This document shows positions 18,583 through 26,899 of a stretch of 64,000 bases of DNA, piece by piece. The notes below the pieces were generated by a model, which had not been told where the DNA came from, did not search any database, and was given only the letters and a program-made list of their open reading frames with translations. The DNA is taken from NCBI GenBank assembly GCA_017312345.1, contig BLAA01000001.1, positions 1,302,001-1,366,000 of the forward strand. Direction: 5' to 3'. Positions within the stretch are counted from its first letter, which is position 1, and each line of letters starts with the position of its first letter. The position numbers and the translations under genes are program-made. Source of the DNA: Candidatus Denitrolinea symbiosum. GTDB lineage: Bacteria; Chloroflexota; Anaerolineae; Anaerolineales; Villigracilaceae.

Positions 18583-18728
18583 TCGAGTTCTCCTTTACAA
18601 AAATTAGTTTTGCCATCCGAGTCTGTATTACTTACTTGTCGATGAATTATTTACTCTGTTCATTCTCATCAGCTCCTCAACCAGTACGGTTGAGTTGAAT
18701 ATTCATGCAACAATTCTCATAAAAAAAA
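18583..18728. other. Gap between ImmA gene and ubiquitin-like operon
   Basis: The gap is AT-rich. It contains a 7-bp-arm hairpin (CTCAACC at 18676-18682 with GGTTGAG at 18688-18694) and a run of eight A on the + strand near 18721. No convincing promoter for the LTD gene was found, so the operon may be read from the XRE promoter. Confidence 0.4.
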
Positions 18729-19376
18729 TCAGAACAAGCTTTTTACACCCGAGGCTTCCTCTGATGAGCGAAAAATTTTCTTATCGTCAGTAATATAGAT
18801 CAAGCCGAGACCTTTCAGTCTTTTTGTGAAAGCAGTTATGGTCACGCCAAAACTGTCCTTCAGTGAGTATAATGTTTGCCAATTTGTTAAGTCAATGCCT
18901 CGAGTCGCATTCATCAGTAGATGATGAGGCATTAACAAATAGGCAGCATACTTCTCAGCTTGGATTTCTCGCTTGTCGAATTTCTGCTGTCTACATAAAT
19001 AAGGTTCGCTATTAATCACTGGCAGAAGAGACAATTGCACCGCATCATTTTTCTTAGCGATATGGAGATCCCAGTGCCCTACTTCATGCGCCTTTGTATA
19101 AGCCTCGGTTCCGACATATTCATCGAAGTGATCGCGATGACGTTCATTCAACCGAATCTTTTTGGTTGTTGGATCGAGAAGTCCAAGAATCTTTTCTTCA
19201 TCGGTATCTTTAATAACATCCCAATCAATCCAAAGATCTAAGTAAGCCTCAACAATCCGATCGATGGGAATGGGTGGTTTATCCACCTTGCCAAACTGAG
19301 ATTCAAATCCGGTTAGCAAGGCATACGCTTTGCTTTCGATTTCATCGTCAGGAATAAATCTTATATCCTTAATCAT
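18729..19376 (-). CDS. ImmA/IrrE family metallopeptidase
   Basis: This 215-residue protein has a zinc protease signature, HEVGH, at residues 97-101 (context AHEVGHWDLH) and a downstream EKYAAYLLMP helix that supplies the third ligand. A winged-helix-like C-terminus follows (LYSLKDSFGVTITAFTKRLK). ImmA/IrrE proteases cut their partner XRE repressor in response to DNA damage or phage signals. Its ATG overlaps the stop of the XRE gene, the classic pair arrangement. It probably controls the downstream ubiquitin-like operon; this is inferred from position only. Confidence 0.85.
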   Translation of the reverse strand: MIKDIRFIPDDEIESKAYALLTGFESQFGKVDKPPIPIDRIVEAYLDLWIDWDVIKDTDEEKILGLLDPTTKKIRLNERHRDHFDEYVGTEAYTKAHEVGHWDLHIAKKNDAVQLSLLPVINSEPYLCRQQKFDKREIQAEKYAAYLLMPHHLLMNATRGIDLTNWQTLYSLKDSFGVTITAFTKRLKGLGLIYITDDKKIFRSSEEASGVKSLF

Positions 19377-19726
19377 TCACCACTCGATTTATCTTTCTCA
19401 GAAGCAATTTTCAGCATGTTCTTTACCTGGTCATGTGTCAAACTTCTAGATTGCAATTTTCTAAGCAGGATCCCTACATCAGGATTTGATTCAACAGCTT
19501 TTCTAATTTGGTCAGACGAAATCTTTCCAGCGAGTCCTAGTAGTTGCTCGGCCTCAATATCCAACTTACTTGCGATAACTCTTATCTTATCTTCACTTGG
19601 CGGATCAACTTTTCCATTTTCTATTTTGCTGAGGTATGTAAAGTCAATACCTACCATTTCCGCAAAATCACGAAGAGAGATACCCCTGGCCGTTCTAAGT
19701 TGTCTTATACGGCTACCGAAGTCCAT
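19373..19726 (-). CDS. XRE-family transcriptional regulator
   Basis: This 117-residue protein has an N-terminal Cro/C1 helix-turn-helix: RQLRTARGISLRDFAEMVGI, then TYLSKIENGKVDPP. The C-terminal half is a helical extension likely to contact ImmA. It is first in a - strand operon with its own sigma70-like promoter and two direct TTGCGTTGA repeats that overlap the promoter, which suggests autorepression. Cleavage by the ImmA partner would derepress it. Confidence 0.85.
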   Translation of the reverse strand: MDFGSRIRQLRTARGISLRDFAEMVGIDFTYLSKIENGKVDPPSEDKIRVIASKLDIEAEQLLGLAGKISSDQIRKAVESNPDVGILLRKLQSRSLTHDQVKNMLKIASEKDKSSGE

Positions 19727-19741
19727 TTTGCCATTTCCTTT

Positions 19742-19769
19742 TTGCGTTGATTATATCATGTTGCGTTGA
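19742..19769. promoter_or_regulatory. Direct-repeat operator candidate for the XRE regulator
   Basis: Two exact copies of TTGCGTTGA lie at 19742-19750 and 19761-19769, 19 bp apart. They lie on either side of, and touch, the -10 element of the XRE promoter. The spacing is close to two helical turns, as expected for two dimers or two half-sites on one DNA face. Confidence 0.5.
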
Positions 19770-19777
19770 AAAGTCAA
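19750..19777 (-). promoter_or_regulatory. Sigma70-type promoter of the XRE-ImmA operon
   Basis: Reading the - strand: TTGACT (complement of 19772-19777), a 16-bp spacer, and a perfect TATAAT (complement of 19750-19755). It lies about 24 bp upstream of the XRE start codon. Confidence 0.65.
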
Positions 19778-19860
19778 GCAACTTAATTGACTTATTCATC
19801 ATCCATTTGGCAACTTCATCAAGGAGGAATTTTCCCCCATAGATATAGATCGGAATTAAA

Positions 19861-19895
19861 CAAAAAAGCCCCTGATTTTCACAGATCAGGGGCTT
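19861..19895 (-). terminator. Rho-independent terminator after the DUF6011 gene
   Basis: Ten-base-pair arms AGCCCCTGAT (19867-19876) and ATCAGGGGCT (19885-19894) are followed on the - strand by six T. It ends the replication/accessory operon just before the XRE promoter. Confidence 0.85.
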
Positions 19896-19900
19896 GTGGT

Positions 19901-20329
19901 TTATATGAACCGATACTTCGTCAAATAATCTTGCAATCGTTCGTGAGGGATCACCCTTCCACTCGGATTTTCCTTCCAACTTCCATCCTCCAGCGGCTCA
20001 TACACCAGCGGCATTTTCTTTGGCAACAACAAGCCGCATTGAAACGGCTGGCGTGTTTCAAAGGATCGCCGACGTTCCTCCTTTCGCTGGCGATAGATCT
20101 CCTTCTTGCTCAACGGTCTGGCAGGCGGCTCGCCTGGAAAAAGCAAGGACTGTCCGCTACTCATTCCAACGCTTGGATAAGCCCTGCCAGAACTTCGTCG
20201 CGTTTTGGGATGAACTTCCTTTCCAGACGTTGCGGTCATTCCCGCGCACTTCGCCCCCATCCCTCGCGCAATGCTGGCAGGGGATTTCAGCGCACGTCCG
20301 CATTTTTTGCATCGTGGTTTTCCTTCCAA
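19901..20329 (-). CDS. DUF6011-type zinc-binding protein
   Basis: The N-terminus CKKCGRALKSPASIARGMGA followed by KC matches the zinc-binding pattern of DUF6011, common on mobile elements. The remainder is basic (KKEIYRQRKEERRR) and may bind nucleic acid. The start is TTG at 20329, set by an AGGAGG site 6-7 nt upstream; no ATG fits. The protein is 142 residues. It is the last gene of the operon. Function unknown. Confidence 0.7.
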   Translation of the reverse strand: MEGKPRCKKCGRALKSPASIARGMGAKCAGMTATSGKEVHPKTRRSSGRAYPSVGMSSGQSLLFPGEPPARPLSKKEIYRQRKEERRRSFETRQPFQCGLLLPKKMPLVYEPLEDGSWKENPSGRVIPHERLQDYLTKYRFI

Positions 20330-20350
20330 GATGATCCTCCTTTCAAGAGT

Positions 20351-20383
20351 ACACCAGTCCAGACGGCACGCCTGGACTGGTGT
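20351..20383 (-). promoter_or_regulatory. Perfect hairpin ending 21 nt before the DUF6011 start
   Basis: Twelve-bp perfect arms ACACCAGTCCAG (20351-20362) and CTGGACTGGTGT (20372-20383). On the - strand the stem is followed by ACTCTTGAAAGGAGG, so it abuts the ribosome site rather than a T-run. It is one of five such hairpins in the operon. Confidence 0.7.
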
Positions 20384-20388
20384 CGCTT

Positions 20389-20430
20389 CCCCGCATTCTT
20401 CATATGCTATTACGGCTGTAGAATGCGGGG
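20389..20430 (-). promoter_or_regulatory. Second hairpin after the methylase-helicase gene
   Basis: Eleven-bp arms CCCCGCATTCT (20389-20399) and AGAATGCGGGG (20420-20430) lie immediately after the stop of the upstream gene and before the 20351 hairpin. It lacks a T-run, so it is more likely an mRNA 3'-end stabiliser or processing signal than a terminator. Confidence 0.5.
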
Positions 20431-20432
20431 CT

Positions 20433-23400
20433 TTAGAACAGGGACGCCTGGTTTTGCGTCGCCTGTCTGGAACGTACCCGATTGGCAGACGATTTTCCCA
20501 CCACGCCTTTCTGCGTCATCCAATCCGCCCAGGAAACCACCTCGGGCAAATCGGGGACAGGCAACGGCGCGCTCGGAGCCGTCGGGCAGCCCATCGGCGA
20601 ATTGGAGACCACCACTTCATCCGCAAACAGGGATTGCAGGTCGGGCAGGTCCGCAGACTCCAGCGCTTCACGCGCCAGTTTCATCAGGATGTCGCCGTCC
20701 TCTTCCGGGACGATTGCGCCGCCGACCTCATCCCCGTACAACAACTGTGCGGCCTTCATCTTCTGTCCCATCAAAGCCAGGGCGCGCGCCTCCATCGCGT
20801 CGCTGTAGACCGAGAAGATGGCCTTCACGGGTTTGGTCTGTCCCAGCCGCCATACCCTGCGAACCGCTTGCCACAGGGTATAGAGACTGTACTCAATCTC
20901 GGCGAACACGACAGATTGGAAGGCAATCAGATCCAAACCCGTCTCCACCAATTTCGGATTCACTACCAGCGCGTCGAGACCGAAGACTCGTTTGGCGATC
21001 CACTCCTCGCGCTTGCGCGGGTTCACGCCGCTGGTCAGGACTTCGGCGCGCACGCCTCCATCCCGCAGGATTTTCAGGATGCGATCCTGAATGTCGCGCG
21101 TCCCGGTCTGGCGCAGGTAGATCAGCACCTTGCGTCCTTGCTGACGTTCGGACCGGCAGAAGTCCACCAGCCAACTTTCTTTTGGCATGGTTTCACCGTC
21201 CACGACCGCCGGCAATTGCATCAATTGTTTCCTGCGAACGATCTCACCCTGCCGATCCACTTCATCCACTTCCACCACTTCATCACGGAAGGCAGAGTTG
21301 GGACGCGCCAGAGTCCATTGCAGCCAGGTCGAGAGATAGCGGCGATTGTTGAGCGCCAGATCGCGCAGTTTCTTTTCCATCTTACGGTACTGCCCACCCT
21401 GCCCGTCGGTCATGGAGAGCGTCACGACTTCCTCGGCGTAGTGTGGCAGAGACAATCCGAGGTCTTTCAGGGAGAGGAAGACCGTTGTGTCCAGCAGGCG
21501 GTTCACGATGGCAGGCGAGATGCCCGGCTGCTCCTTGGCCTGGTTCTGGTAACGGCGGTTGCCGGTGAAGCCGTCTTCATCATCGTCCGTTGTACGCTTG
21601 CTCTTGCGCGTCGTCTCAAGCACACCATACAAGCGTGCCCAGCGTTTCTCATCGTTGAAGGCGAAGTCCCTGCGTACGCCGGCATTGAGTCGGTGCAACA
21701 GCCAGAAGATGGAGGTAGAACGTCCGCCGAAGAACGTGCCGGTCAGGGTCAGGGTGTAGCGGGTGGAGGCGACAAGTTGGTGGAAAGCGATTCCGCGATC
21801 GCTGGCTTTCGCAGAAAATTGGTGACACTCGTCCGCGATCAGCAACTTGAACTTGCCGCGCGCGTGCCTGGCGATGTAATCCGCCAGTGCCCACCGCCTC
21901 CCGCTGAACTGGAAGAGGGGCGCGCCGCAGATTCGTTTTCCCCAGACGAGGTTTCCCCCCTCGTCCCGCGCGAGCCGTCCGGACTCATCCAATTCGTAGC
22001 CGCTCACCTCCGCATTGCAGAAGCGTCGTTTGTCACCCAACTCATCCACGGTAGTCGCTGTGATAGTGATGCCGCCGGGTTGGTCAATCTGGATCGGCGC
22101 GCCGCACTCGGGACAGGCCAGCGCCTCAAACGGATGGTGATCCTCTTCATCCACGAACCATTTCCGCACCGCGGCCGGTTCCCAACCCGCACCGTACTTG
22201 GCGGAAGTGTGTGCGATGACAGCCACTGCTTTCTTGCCAAGTTTGCCGTCAGACCACAAGTCCAGAAAGCGGCGGACATCGTTCACGTCGCCGGGATCGT
22301 CCGCGTTGCGCCCAATCCGGCTCAGTTCCATCGCCTTGGCGCCGGGGATGGTTTCCTCGATCTCACGAATCCACTTGGGGACGAGATGCGGAGGGCAGAG
22401 AACGATGGCGGGATATGCGCCCAGAAGTTCCAAGGCTGCGGCTGCCTGTCGCGTCTTCCCACTGCCCATCTCGCCCTGGATATTTCCAACACCATGAACT
22501 CGCAGTGCCCGGGCTATGGCTGCCGCAATGTGACGTTGCGTTGGAAGCAATCCAGCCTTTTCCTGGCCGGGGAGAGGTTTGCCAGTCCTTCCCAGGGTAT
22601 CCAAGATCGCTGTCTCCTCCTGCGTCGGGTCGAAGTTGTACAACGGCCGGTACGTAGACAGGATGTGCGCGCCGAGCTGGTCGCCATAGCAGTGCATGAA
22701 CTTGGAGAGCGGCTCGACCTGGTCGATGATCTCGATCCCATTTTGGCGCAAGGTCGCTACCGTCGAGACGAAGCGGTCGCGGAAAACCTCGGCGGTGGAC
22801 TTGCCATCCTTTCCAACTTTCTCCTCCACCTTCTCAGTGACCTTCACCACGCGACCCTTCACCAGCATGGGCTTGTCATCCTCATCGTGCAGACGCAGAG
22901 TGCCCATCATGCCGGAGGCCATTAACATCGCGATATGTCCCTTCTTCAAGGGCATGACCGGTTGCTTGAATTCACCCAATGCCCGCGAGGGATTGATCAG
23001 ATCCAGCCATTCCTTAGAACTCATAACGCCGCGTTTCTGCGTGGCATCCACGATCTCCTCCGGTTGCCAGTCCAGTCGGGTGAAGCGCACCGGTTGTCCA
23101 CTCGCGCCTTTGTCCGATGCAGGGAGAAGTTCGTATATCGGTTCGGATGCAACTTCCAACATCGGCGGTTCCACCTCCGCCCAGGCCTGTACCTGCCGCA
23201 CTTCCTCAGCCGAGGGCAATTTGAACTTCTGCCGCTTCAAGCCCAACACGATCACCTGGTTGAACTCCGTCTCGGGATAGCGGTAGACCGCGATCTGTTC
23301 GTAATACCCCGCCAGGTGCGAGGCCACATCCAGATCGCGCAACAGCGCATGCGGCACGATGTACACCAGAGCGCCGCCGCGCGCCAGTTTGGGCGTGGTG

Positions 23401-23759
23401 GATTTCAGGAATTCCAACTCCAGCCGTTTCTGGTCGCCGAGACGGTCATGGCTGTACGGCGGGTTGAGAAAAAGCAGGGTGATGGATTCGTTGGTGAGGT
23501 GGCAGGAACTCCAAGGCGCATTGAACAGGCGGTCCATCTTCTCGGCGGCCAAGGCAGCGCGAACCGGCGACAACTCCGCGCCCCAACTCTGGCAGTTCAA
23601 GGCGCGGGCGAGGATGGAGGCAGCAATGCCTTCCCCGGCACACGGATCGAGCAGGCGACCACTCTCCTCGTGGGCAGGAAGAAAATAGGTTTTGAGCAAA
23701 TCCACAACGCTCATGGTTGTGGGGTAGAACCCGGCTTTTTCCAAGGCGGGGGGACGCAT
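20433..23759 (-). CDS. N6-methylase (DUF6094-like) fused to SNF2-like helicase
   Basis: Residues 1-200 are a SAM methylase: FYPTT, LLDPCAGEG, then NPPYS near 98. The rest is a superfamily 2 helicase with GEMGSGKT near 430, DECHQF near 643, and a helicase C region ending in YTLWQAVRRVWRLGQTKPV. Cys pairs (CPECGAP near 553, ICGAP near 610) form a probable zinc insert. ATG 23759 is chosen because GGAG lies 6 nt upstream; ATG 23765 touches it. The fusion of modification and translocase suggests protection or remodelling of the element's DNA. About 1,108 residues. Confidence 0.75.
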   Translation of the reverse strand: MRPPALEKAGFYPTTMSVVDLLKTYFLPAHEESGRLLDPCAGEGIAASILARALNCQSWGAELSPVRAALAAEKMDRLFNAPWSSCHLTNESITLLFLNPPYSHDRLGDQKRLELEFLKSTTPKLARGGALVYIVPHALLRDLDVASHLAGYYEQIAVYRYPETEFNQVIVLGLKRQKFKLPSAEEVRQVQAWAEVEPPMLEVASEPIYELLPASDKGASGQPVRFTRLDWQPEEIVDATQKRGVMSSKEWLDLINPSRALGEFKQPVMPLKKGHIAMLMASGMMGTLRLHDEDDKPMLVKGRVVKVTEKVEEKVGKDGKSTAEVFRDRFVSTVATLRQNGIEIIDQVEPLSKFMHCYGDQLGAHILSTYRPLYNFDPTQEETAILDTLGRTGKPLPGQEKAGLLPTQRHIAAAIARALRVHGVGNIQGEMGSGKTRQAAAALELLGAYPAIVLCPPHLVPKWIREIEETIPGAKAMELSRIGRNADDPGDVNDVRRFLDLWSDGKLGKKAVAVIAHTSAKYGAGWEPAAVRKWFVDEEDHHPFEALACPECGAPIQIDQPGGITITATTVDELGDKRRFCNAEVSGYELDESGRLARDEGGNLVWGKRICGAPLFQFSGRRWALADYIARHARGKFKLLIADECHQFSAKASDRGIAFHQLVASTRYTLTLTGTFFGGRSTSIFWLLHRLNAGVRRDFAFNDEKRWARLYGVLETTRKSKRTTDDDEDGFTGNRRYQNQAKEQPGISPAIVNRLLDTTVFLSLKDLGLSLPHYAEEVVTLSMTDGQGGQYRKMEKKLRDLALNNRRYLSTWLQWTLARPNSAFRDEVVEVDEVDRQGEIVRRKQLMQLPAVVDGETMPKESWLVDFCRSERQQGRKVLIYLRQTGTRDIQDRILKILRDGGVRAEVLTSGVNPRKREEWIAKRVFGLDALVVNPKLVETGLDLIAFQSVVFAEIEYSLYTLWQAVRRVWRLGQTKPVKAIFSVYSDAMEARALALMGQKMKAAQLLYGDEVGGAIVPEEDGDILMKLAREALESADLPDLQSLFADEVVVSNSPMGCPTAPSAPLPVPDLPEVVSWADWMTQKGVVGKSSANRVRSRQATQNQASLF

Positions 23760-23783
23760 ATTCATCTCCTTTTTGAAATCAAA

Positions 23784-23811
23784 ATCCCCCGCACCAAACG
23801 GTACGGGGGAT
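23784..23811 (-). promoter_or_regulatory. Hairpin ending 24 nt before the methylase-helicase start
   Basis: Arms ATCCCCCG (23784-23791) and CGGGGGAT (23804-23811). On the - strand it is followed by TTTTGATTTC and then AAAAAGGAG. It could act as a partial terminator or attenuator between the gene at 24224-23832 and the helicase gene. Confidence 0.65.
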
Positions 23812-23831
23812 TTGAGTTGAGTTTGTTTTGC

Positions 23832-24224
23832 CTATCGGACTTTGCAAACCATCCGCATGGCTATGTTCACATATCCCAGCGGCTCACAACGGTCCAGGCG
23901 AACGAACTCGGGAATGCCGCGCGTCCAGTCCGTCTCCGAGTGGCGGAACTGGATCACCAGCCCGCGCGCCTGCTCCGCCAGGATGAAACTCCAGGCGTGC
24001 CAGGCGTCTGCACGCGTATCGCAGACCGCGAACGTAAGGCGTTCCAGCGTGGCGGATGCCAGCGTTTGCTTGCGGGCAGAAGACTTCACCTTGATCTCCA
24101 GGAACTGGAGCAGTTCCTGCCAGTCCGGTTTGCGAAATTGCGCCAGCCAATAGGCGGGGTGAGAGTCCGAGACCTGCCAATAGCGCGGGTCGAAGATCTG
24201 TTGTGGATCAACCATTTGAAACAT
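23832..24224 (-). CDS. Small protein of unknown function
   Basis: This 130-residue soluble protein has a GGAGG site 5 nt before the ATG. It is rich in Trp and Arg (DPRYWQVSDSHPAYWLAQF) with no motif known to me. It is the upstream neighbour of the methylase-helicase gene in the same operon, separated by a hairpin. Confidence 0.7.
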   Translation of the reverse strand: MFQMVDPQQIFDPRYWQVSDSHPAYWLAQFRKPDWQELLQFLEIKVKSSARKQTLASATLERLTFAVCDTRADAWHAWSFILAEQARGLVIQFRHSETDWTRGIPEFVRLDRCEPLGYVNIAMRMVCKVR

Positions 24225-24233
24225 GGGTTCCTC

Positions 24234-25310
24234 CTATACTTTGAGAACTTCCTTTTCAAGCAGGTTCTGCACCAAAGCCTGCCAGTCTTTGGTCAGGTCA
24301 ATGCGCACGCCGCCGCGGCAATCTCCGCCGGTTTCCAGACGCTGTACGAATTCCGCGTCCAGTGCGTACTCCCACAGCGTTTTCGCCCACATGTCCGGGA
24401 TGGGAAAGGCCAGCGTCTCCTGCAGGCGCTTCAAGGTCAACGTTTGCAGATTTGCTTCCACATTGCCATCCTCGAAGATCAGGGCATAGGCTGCGTCATC
24501 CTTGGCTTCCCATTTTCCGGGGAGCGCTTTGCGGCAGATCAACCCGGCGTGCAAGACATTGAAATCGGCCAGCGGCTGGGTCACCATCTTAACTTCCCCG
24601 TCCGCGACAACGGATGTGCCTCGCATCGAACAACTCCCACGCCCGCGAATCAGCGAAGCCCACAGACTCTCCACGCTGGTCTTGTGGGCGGCAATGCCCA
24701 CATAGGTCAGCGTGTGCTGGTACGGCCGGTCTTGCAATACCGCGAAGCCGGTCACATCAGCACGAGTATGGGCATTGCTCAGGGTGGGAATGCGTCCAGT
24801 CGGATACAGATGTCGCACCGCGGAGTCCTGCACCACCGGTTCGATGCGGTACACGTACACCCCGGACTTGGCGCGCACCAGTTCCTGATTGATTTCTCTC
24901 AAGAGTTCGTGTGCGCTCTGGCAGACGTTCAATCCCGTGAAGGTGATCTCGATATCCTCCACCTGGATATTCACCGTGCGGGCATTCATATCCACCACAG
25001 CGCCGGCCGCGATCCAATCCTTGTTGTCCTTCAAAGCCGGGGGAAGTTCCGCGCCTAGAGTCGGCGTGAACCATAACGCGCCGTGGAAAGGCATATCGGC
25101 TGCAGGTTCAAACGTGCCGTATGGCGCGCGGTGCGTTTGCCTGCCGATGTATTCCACGTCCGGCATGTCGTTCAGAACCGGAAGCCAGAATTGCTCGTAG
25201 GGAGCAATCAGGGTTTTGCCGTTTCGCGCGGCGTTCTCTTGCGCATGTCTCAATTCCTTGATGCGTTCCTTGATGTATTCGTCTTCATAGGGTTCGGTCC
25301 ATTCGTACAT
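24234..25310 (-). CDS. Protein of unknown function, about 358 residues
   Basis: This is a mostly beta-rich soluble protein with no recognised motif. The N-terminus is an acidic helix (EPYEDEYIKERIKELRHAQE), followed by a region with PYGTFEPAADMPFHGALWF. ATG 25310 is preferred, as GGAG lies 6 nt upstream; the adjacent ATG 25313 would be only 3 nt away. It overlaps nothing and follows the 25314 gene by a few bases. It is element-specific cargo of unknown role. Confidence 0.7.
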   Translation of the reverse strand: MYEWTEPYEDEYIKERIKELRHAQENAARNGKTLIAPYEQFWLPVLNDMPDVEYIGRQTHRAPYGTFEPAADMPFHGALWFTPTLGAELPPALKDNKDWIAAGAVVDMNARTVNIQVEDIEITFTGLNVCQSAHELLREINQELVRAKSGVYVYRIEPVVQDSAVRHLYPTGRIPTLSNAHTRADVTGFAVLQDRPYQHTLTYVGIAAHKTSVESLWASLIRGRGSCSMRGTSVVADGEVKMVTQPLADFNVLHAGLICRKALPGKWEAKDDAAYALIFEDGNVEANLQTLTLKRLQETLAFPIPDMWAKTLWEYALDAEFVQRLETGGDCRGGVRIDLTKDWQALVQNLLEKEVLKV

Positions 25311-25313
25311 CAT

Positions 25314-25574
25314 TCACTCCTTTGCGTGGATGGTCAGGTTGAAATCCAGCAGTCCGAAGACCTCCCCCTCTTCGGGATCGTCGCTCGCCGTGACAACGGG
25401 TTGGTATTCGGTGAGATAACGCCAATCCAGAATGTGGCTGGCCTCGCAGCAAATCCCGTTTTCGGACAGCATCTCGGAAAGTTCATCCGCGACCGAATTG
25501 GGATCCGCGTGATCCGGGACGGCCAGTTGGATGGTCAGGATGCGGACGCGTTGTCCGGGCTGGACGGCTTGCAT
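25314..25574 (-). CDS. Small unknown protein
   Basis: This 86-residue protein starts with QPGQRVRILTIQLAVPDHAD. Its first 40 bases overlap the end of the upstream gene, and a GAGG site precedes the ATG. The length and overlapping layout are typical of phage or plasmid accessory genes. No motif recognised. Confidence 0.65.
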   Translation of the reverse strand: MQAVQPGQRVRILTIQLAVPDHADPNSVADELSEMLSENGICCEASHILDWRYLTEYQPVVTASDDPEEGEVFGLLDFNLTIHAKE

Positions 25575-26134
25575 GTCGCCTCGCTTTCTTCGATGGTGGG
25601 TTCAGCATTCCCATCTTTCAAAAGGATTGTGAGCCAGGGTTCGGTTTCTTCGGAGGCGTAGCGTTCGCAGCCGAGATGGATCGGCACACCGGGAACCTGA
25701 CGCGCCAAGTGTTTGGCGAACTCCAGCGCCTCCACCAGGTTGCCATCCATTTGATTGGGGAACAATCCGAATTGGACTGAGACGGCGTCGTACTTCCGCC
25801 AGACTTCGAATACACCCGCCACATGACTGTATGTTTCAGGCGTCAGCGTTTTGAAGTCCAATGAATATTCTTCGAGGGCAACATCCACGGTCAGCCAGGT
25901 AATGCCCAGTTCAGAGTCGAGGCCATGAAAGACCTGTTGCAGGATGGTGAGCGCATCCTCGCGCGTGATGGGTTTCTCGGCGCGGTGGGCGGCTTCCAGC
26001 ACATCCTCCACCTGCCAGACGTGGGCAATCTTGTCCTGCCAGTATTGGCCGAGGACGCGCAGGACATCGTTGTTGTCCACGTTACATTCTTTGGCAATGG
26101 CCTCTGCCATTTCCTCTAGCATGTAGTCGTACAT
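25535..26134 (-). CDS. Unknown protein, about 199 residues
   Basis: It starts at ATG 26134 (MYDYMLEEMAEAIAKE) with GGAG 6 nt upstream. A much longer open frame to 26410 would run over the next gene and lacks a ribosome site. The N-terminal 70 residues are a helical bundle and the rest is alpha/beta; the C-terminus is Ser/Thr-rich. No family recognised. Confidence 0.65.
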   Translation of the reverse strand: MYDYMLEEMAEAIAKECNVDNNDVLRVLGQYWQDKIAHVWQVEDVLEAAHRAEKPITREDALTILQQVFHGLDSELGITWLTVDVALEEYSLDFKTLTPETYSHVAGVFEVWRKYDAVSVQFGLFPNQMDGNLVEALEFAKHLARQVPGVPIHLGCERYASEETEPWLTILLKDGNAEPTIEESEATCKPSSPDNASAS

Positions 26135-26145
26135 GGTCATCTCCT

Positions 26146-26466
26146 TTACATTTGCATGTGAGCACAGGTCAGGGCATCGTGCTCCCCAACCAGCGAATAG
26201 TGGATGGCATATACCTGGCGCAGGCGTTTGCGCGCCCCTCGCTCGAAGCGGAAGAGCGGCTCGCCTTCGTGCAGATATTTCTGTGGTGTGCGGCGGAAGA
26301 TCGTCCAGCCGATGGCGTGCGGCGCGCCGGGGTAACTGCGTTCGATCTGCAGGCGCTCCAGATGATTCAAGTGGAGCAGGACCTGCTCGAGGGTCAGGTA
26401 CTCCGGGCAACCGGTCTCTTTGGCTTGAAAGGGCAGGACGATCAACTCAGGATTGGCGTGATCCAT
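26146..26466 (-). CDS. Small unknown protein
   Basis: This 106-residue protein begins MDHANPELIVLPFQ. GGGAGG lies 5 nt before its ATG. A basic central part (RFERGARKRLRQVYAIHY) may contact nucleic acid. It overlaps the end of the upstream gene by 20 bases. Unknown function. Confidence 0.6.
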   Translation of the reverse strand: MDHANPELIVLPFQAKETGCPEYLTLEQVLLHLNHLERLQIERSYPGAPHAIGWTIFRRTPQKYLHEGEPLFRFERGARKRLRQVYAIHYSLVGEHDALTCAHMQM

Positions 26467-26899
26467 CGCCGCCTCCCATCGCCTGCAATAAGCGCGCTTT
26501 CTGTTTTTCCAGCAGGCGTTTCATATCGTCGCGCACGTTCATCTCATCCCAACCGTCGGCGTGTGCCTTTTCAAACTCTGCCAGGAAATCGGTGATGTCG
26601 CGTTCGGGAATGCCGTCCGGGTCCCAATGCGGTTCTGTGGTGAAAGCCACCTGTGCGAACTCATGCCAGGGATGATCGTCTTGATTATCCAGCGCATCGA
26701 AGAAACGTTCCTCGATGTGGACCTGGCGGGCGATGAAGAACTCGCCATCCTGCAAGCAGGCGCGGATTCGTTTTTCCACCTCCTCGATGGATAGGCCAGT
26801 GTTGTTGGTGAAGACCGCCTGGCCGTGCAGTTTGTAATTGCTGGCGTCCCGGTACAGGTACTGGAATGAGATGTTTTGGGAAGCGTTAGCGTTGGTCAT
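26447..26899 (-). CDS. Conserved-looking unknown protein
   Basis: This 150-residue protein has an N-terminal NISFQYLYRDASNYKLHG that I associate with small proteins found on phage-plasmids and conjugative elements, though I cannot name the family. A helical C-terminus (FLAEFEKAHADGWDEMNVRD) ends in a Gly/Ser tail. It overlaps both neighbours by a few bases, so it is part of a compact operon. Confidence 0.65.
   Translation of the reverse strand: MTNANASQNISFQYLYRDASNYKLHGQAVFTNNTGLSIEEVEKRIRACLQDGEFFIARQVHIEERFFDALDNQDDHPWHEFAQVAFTTEPHWDPDGIPERDITDFLAEFEKAHADGWDEMNVRDDMKRLLEKQKARLLQAMGGGDGSRQS

Noticed and set aside
19787-21352. A 521-codon open frame on the + strand
   Set aside because: Arg/Ser/Pro-rich product with no fold; it covers the DUF6011 gene and the hairpins on the other strand.
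20271-22925. An 884-codon open frame on the + strand
   Set aside because: It lies opposite the methylase-helicase gene, whose motifs are clear; the product is His/Arg/Gln-rich with no domain. It is a shadow of high-GC coding DNA.
22935-25058. A 707-codon open frame on the + strand
   Set aside because: Shadow of the - strand genes 20433-23759 and 23832-25310; it spans several gene boundaries with no ribosome site.
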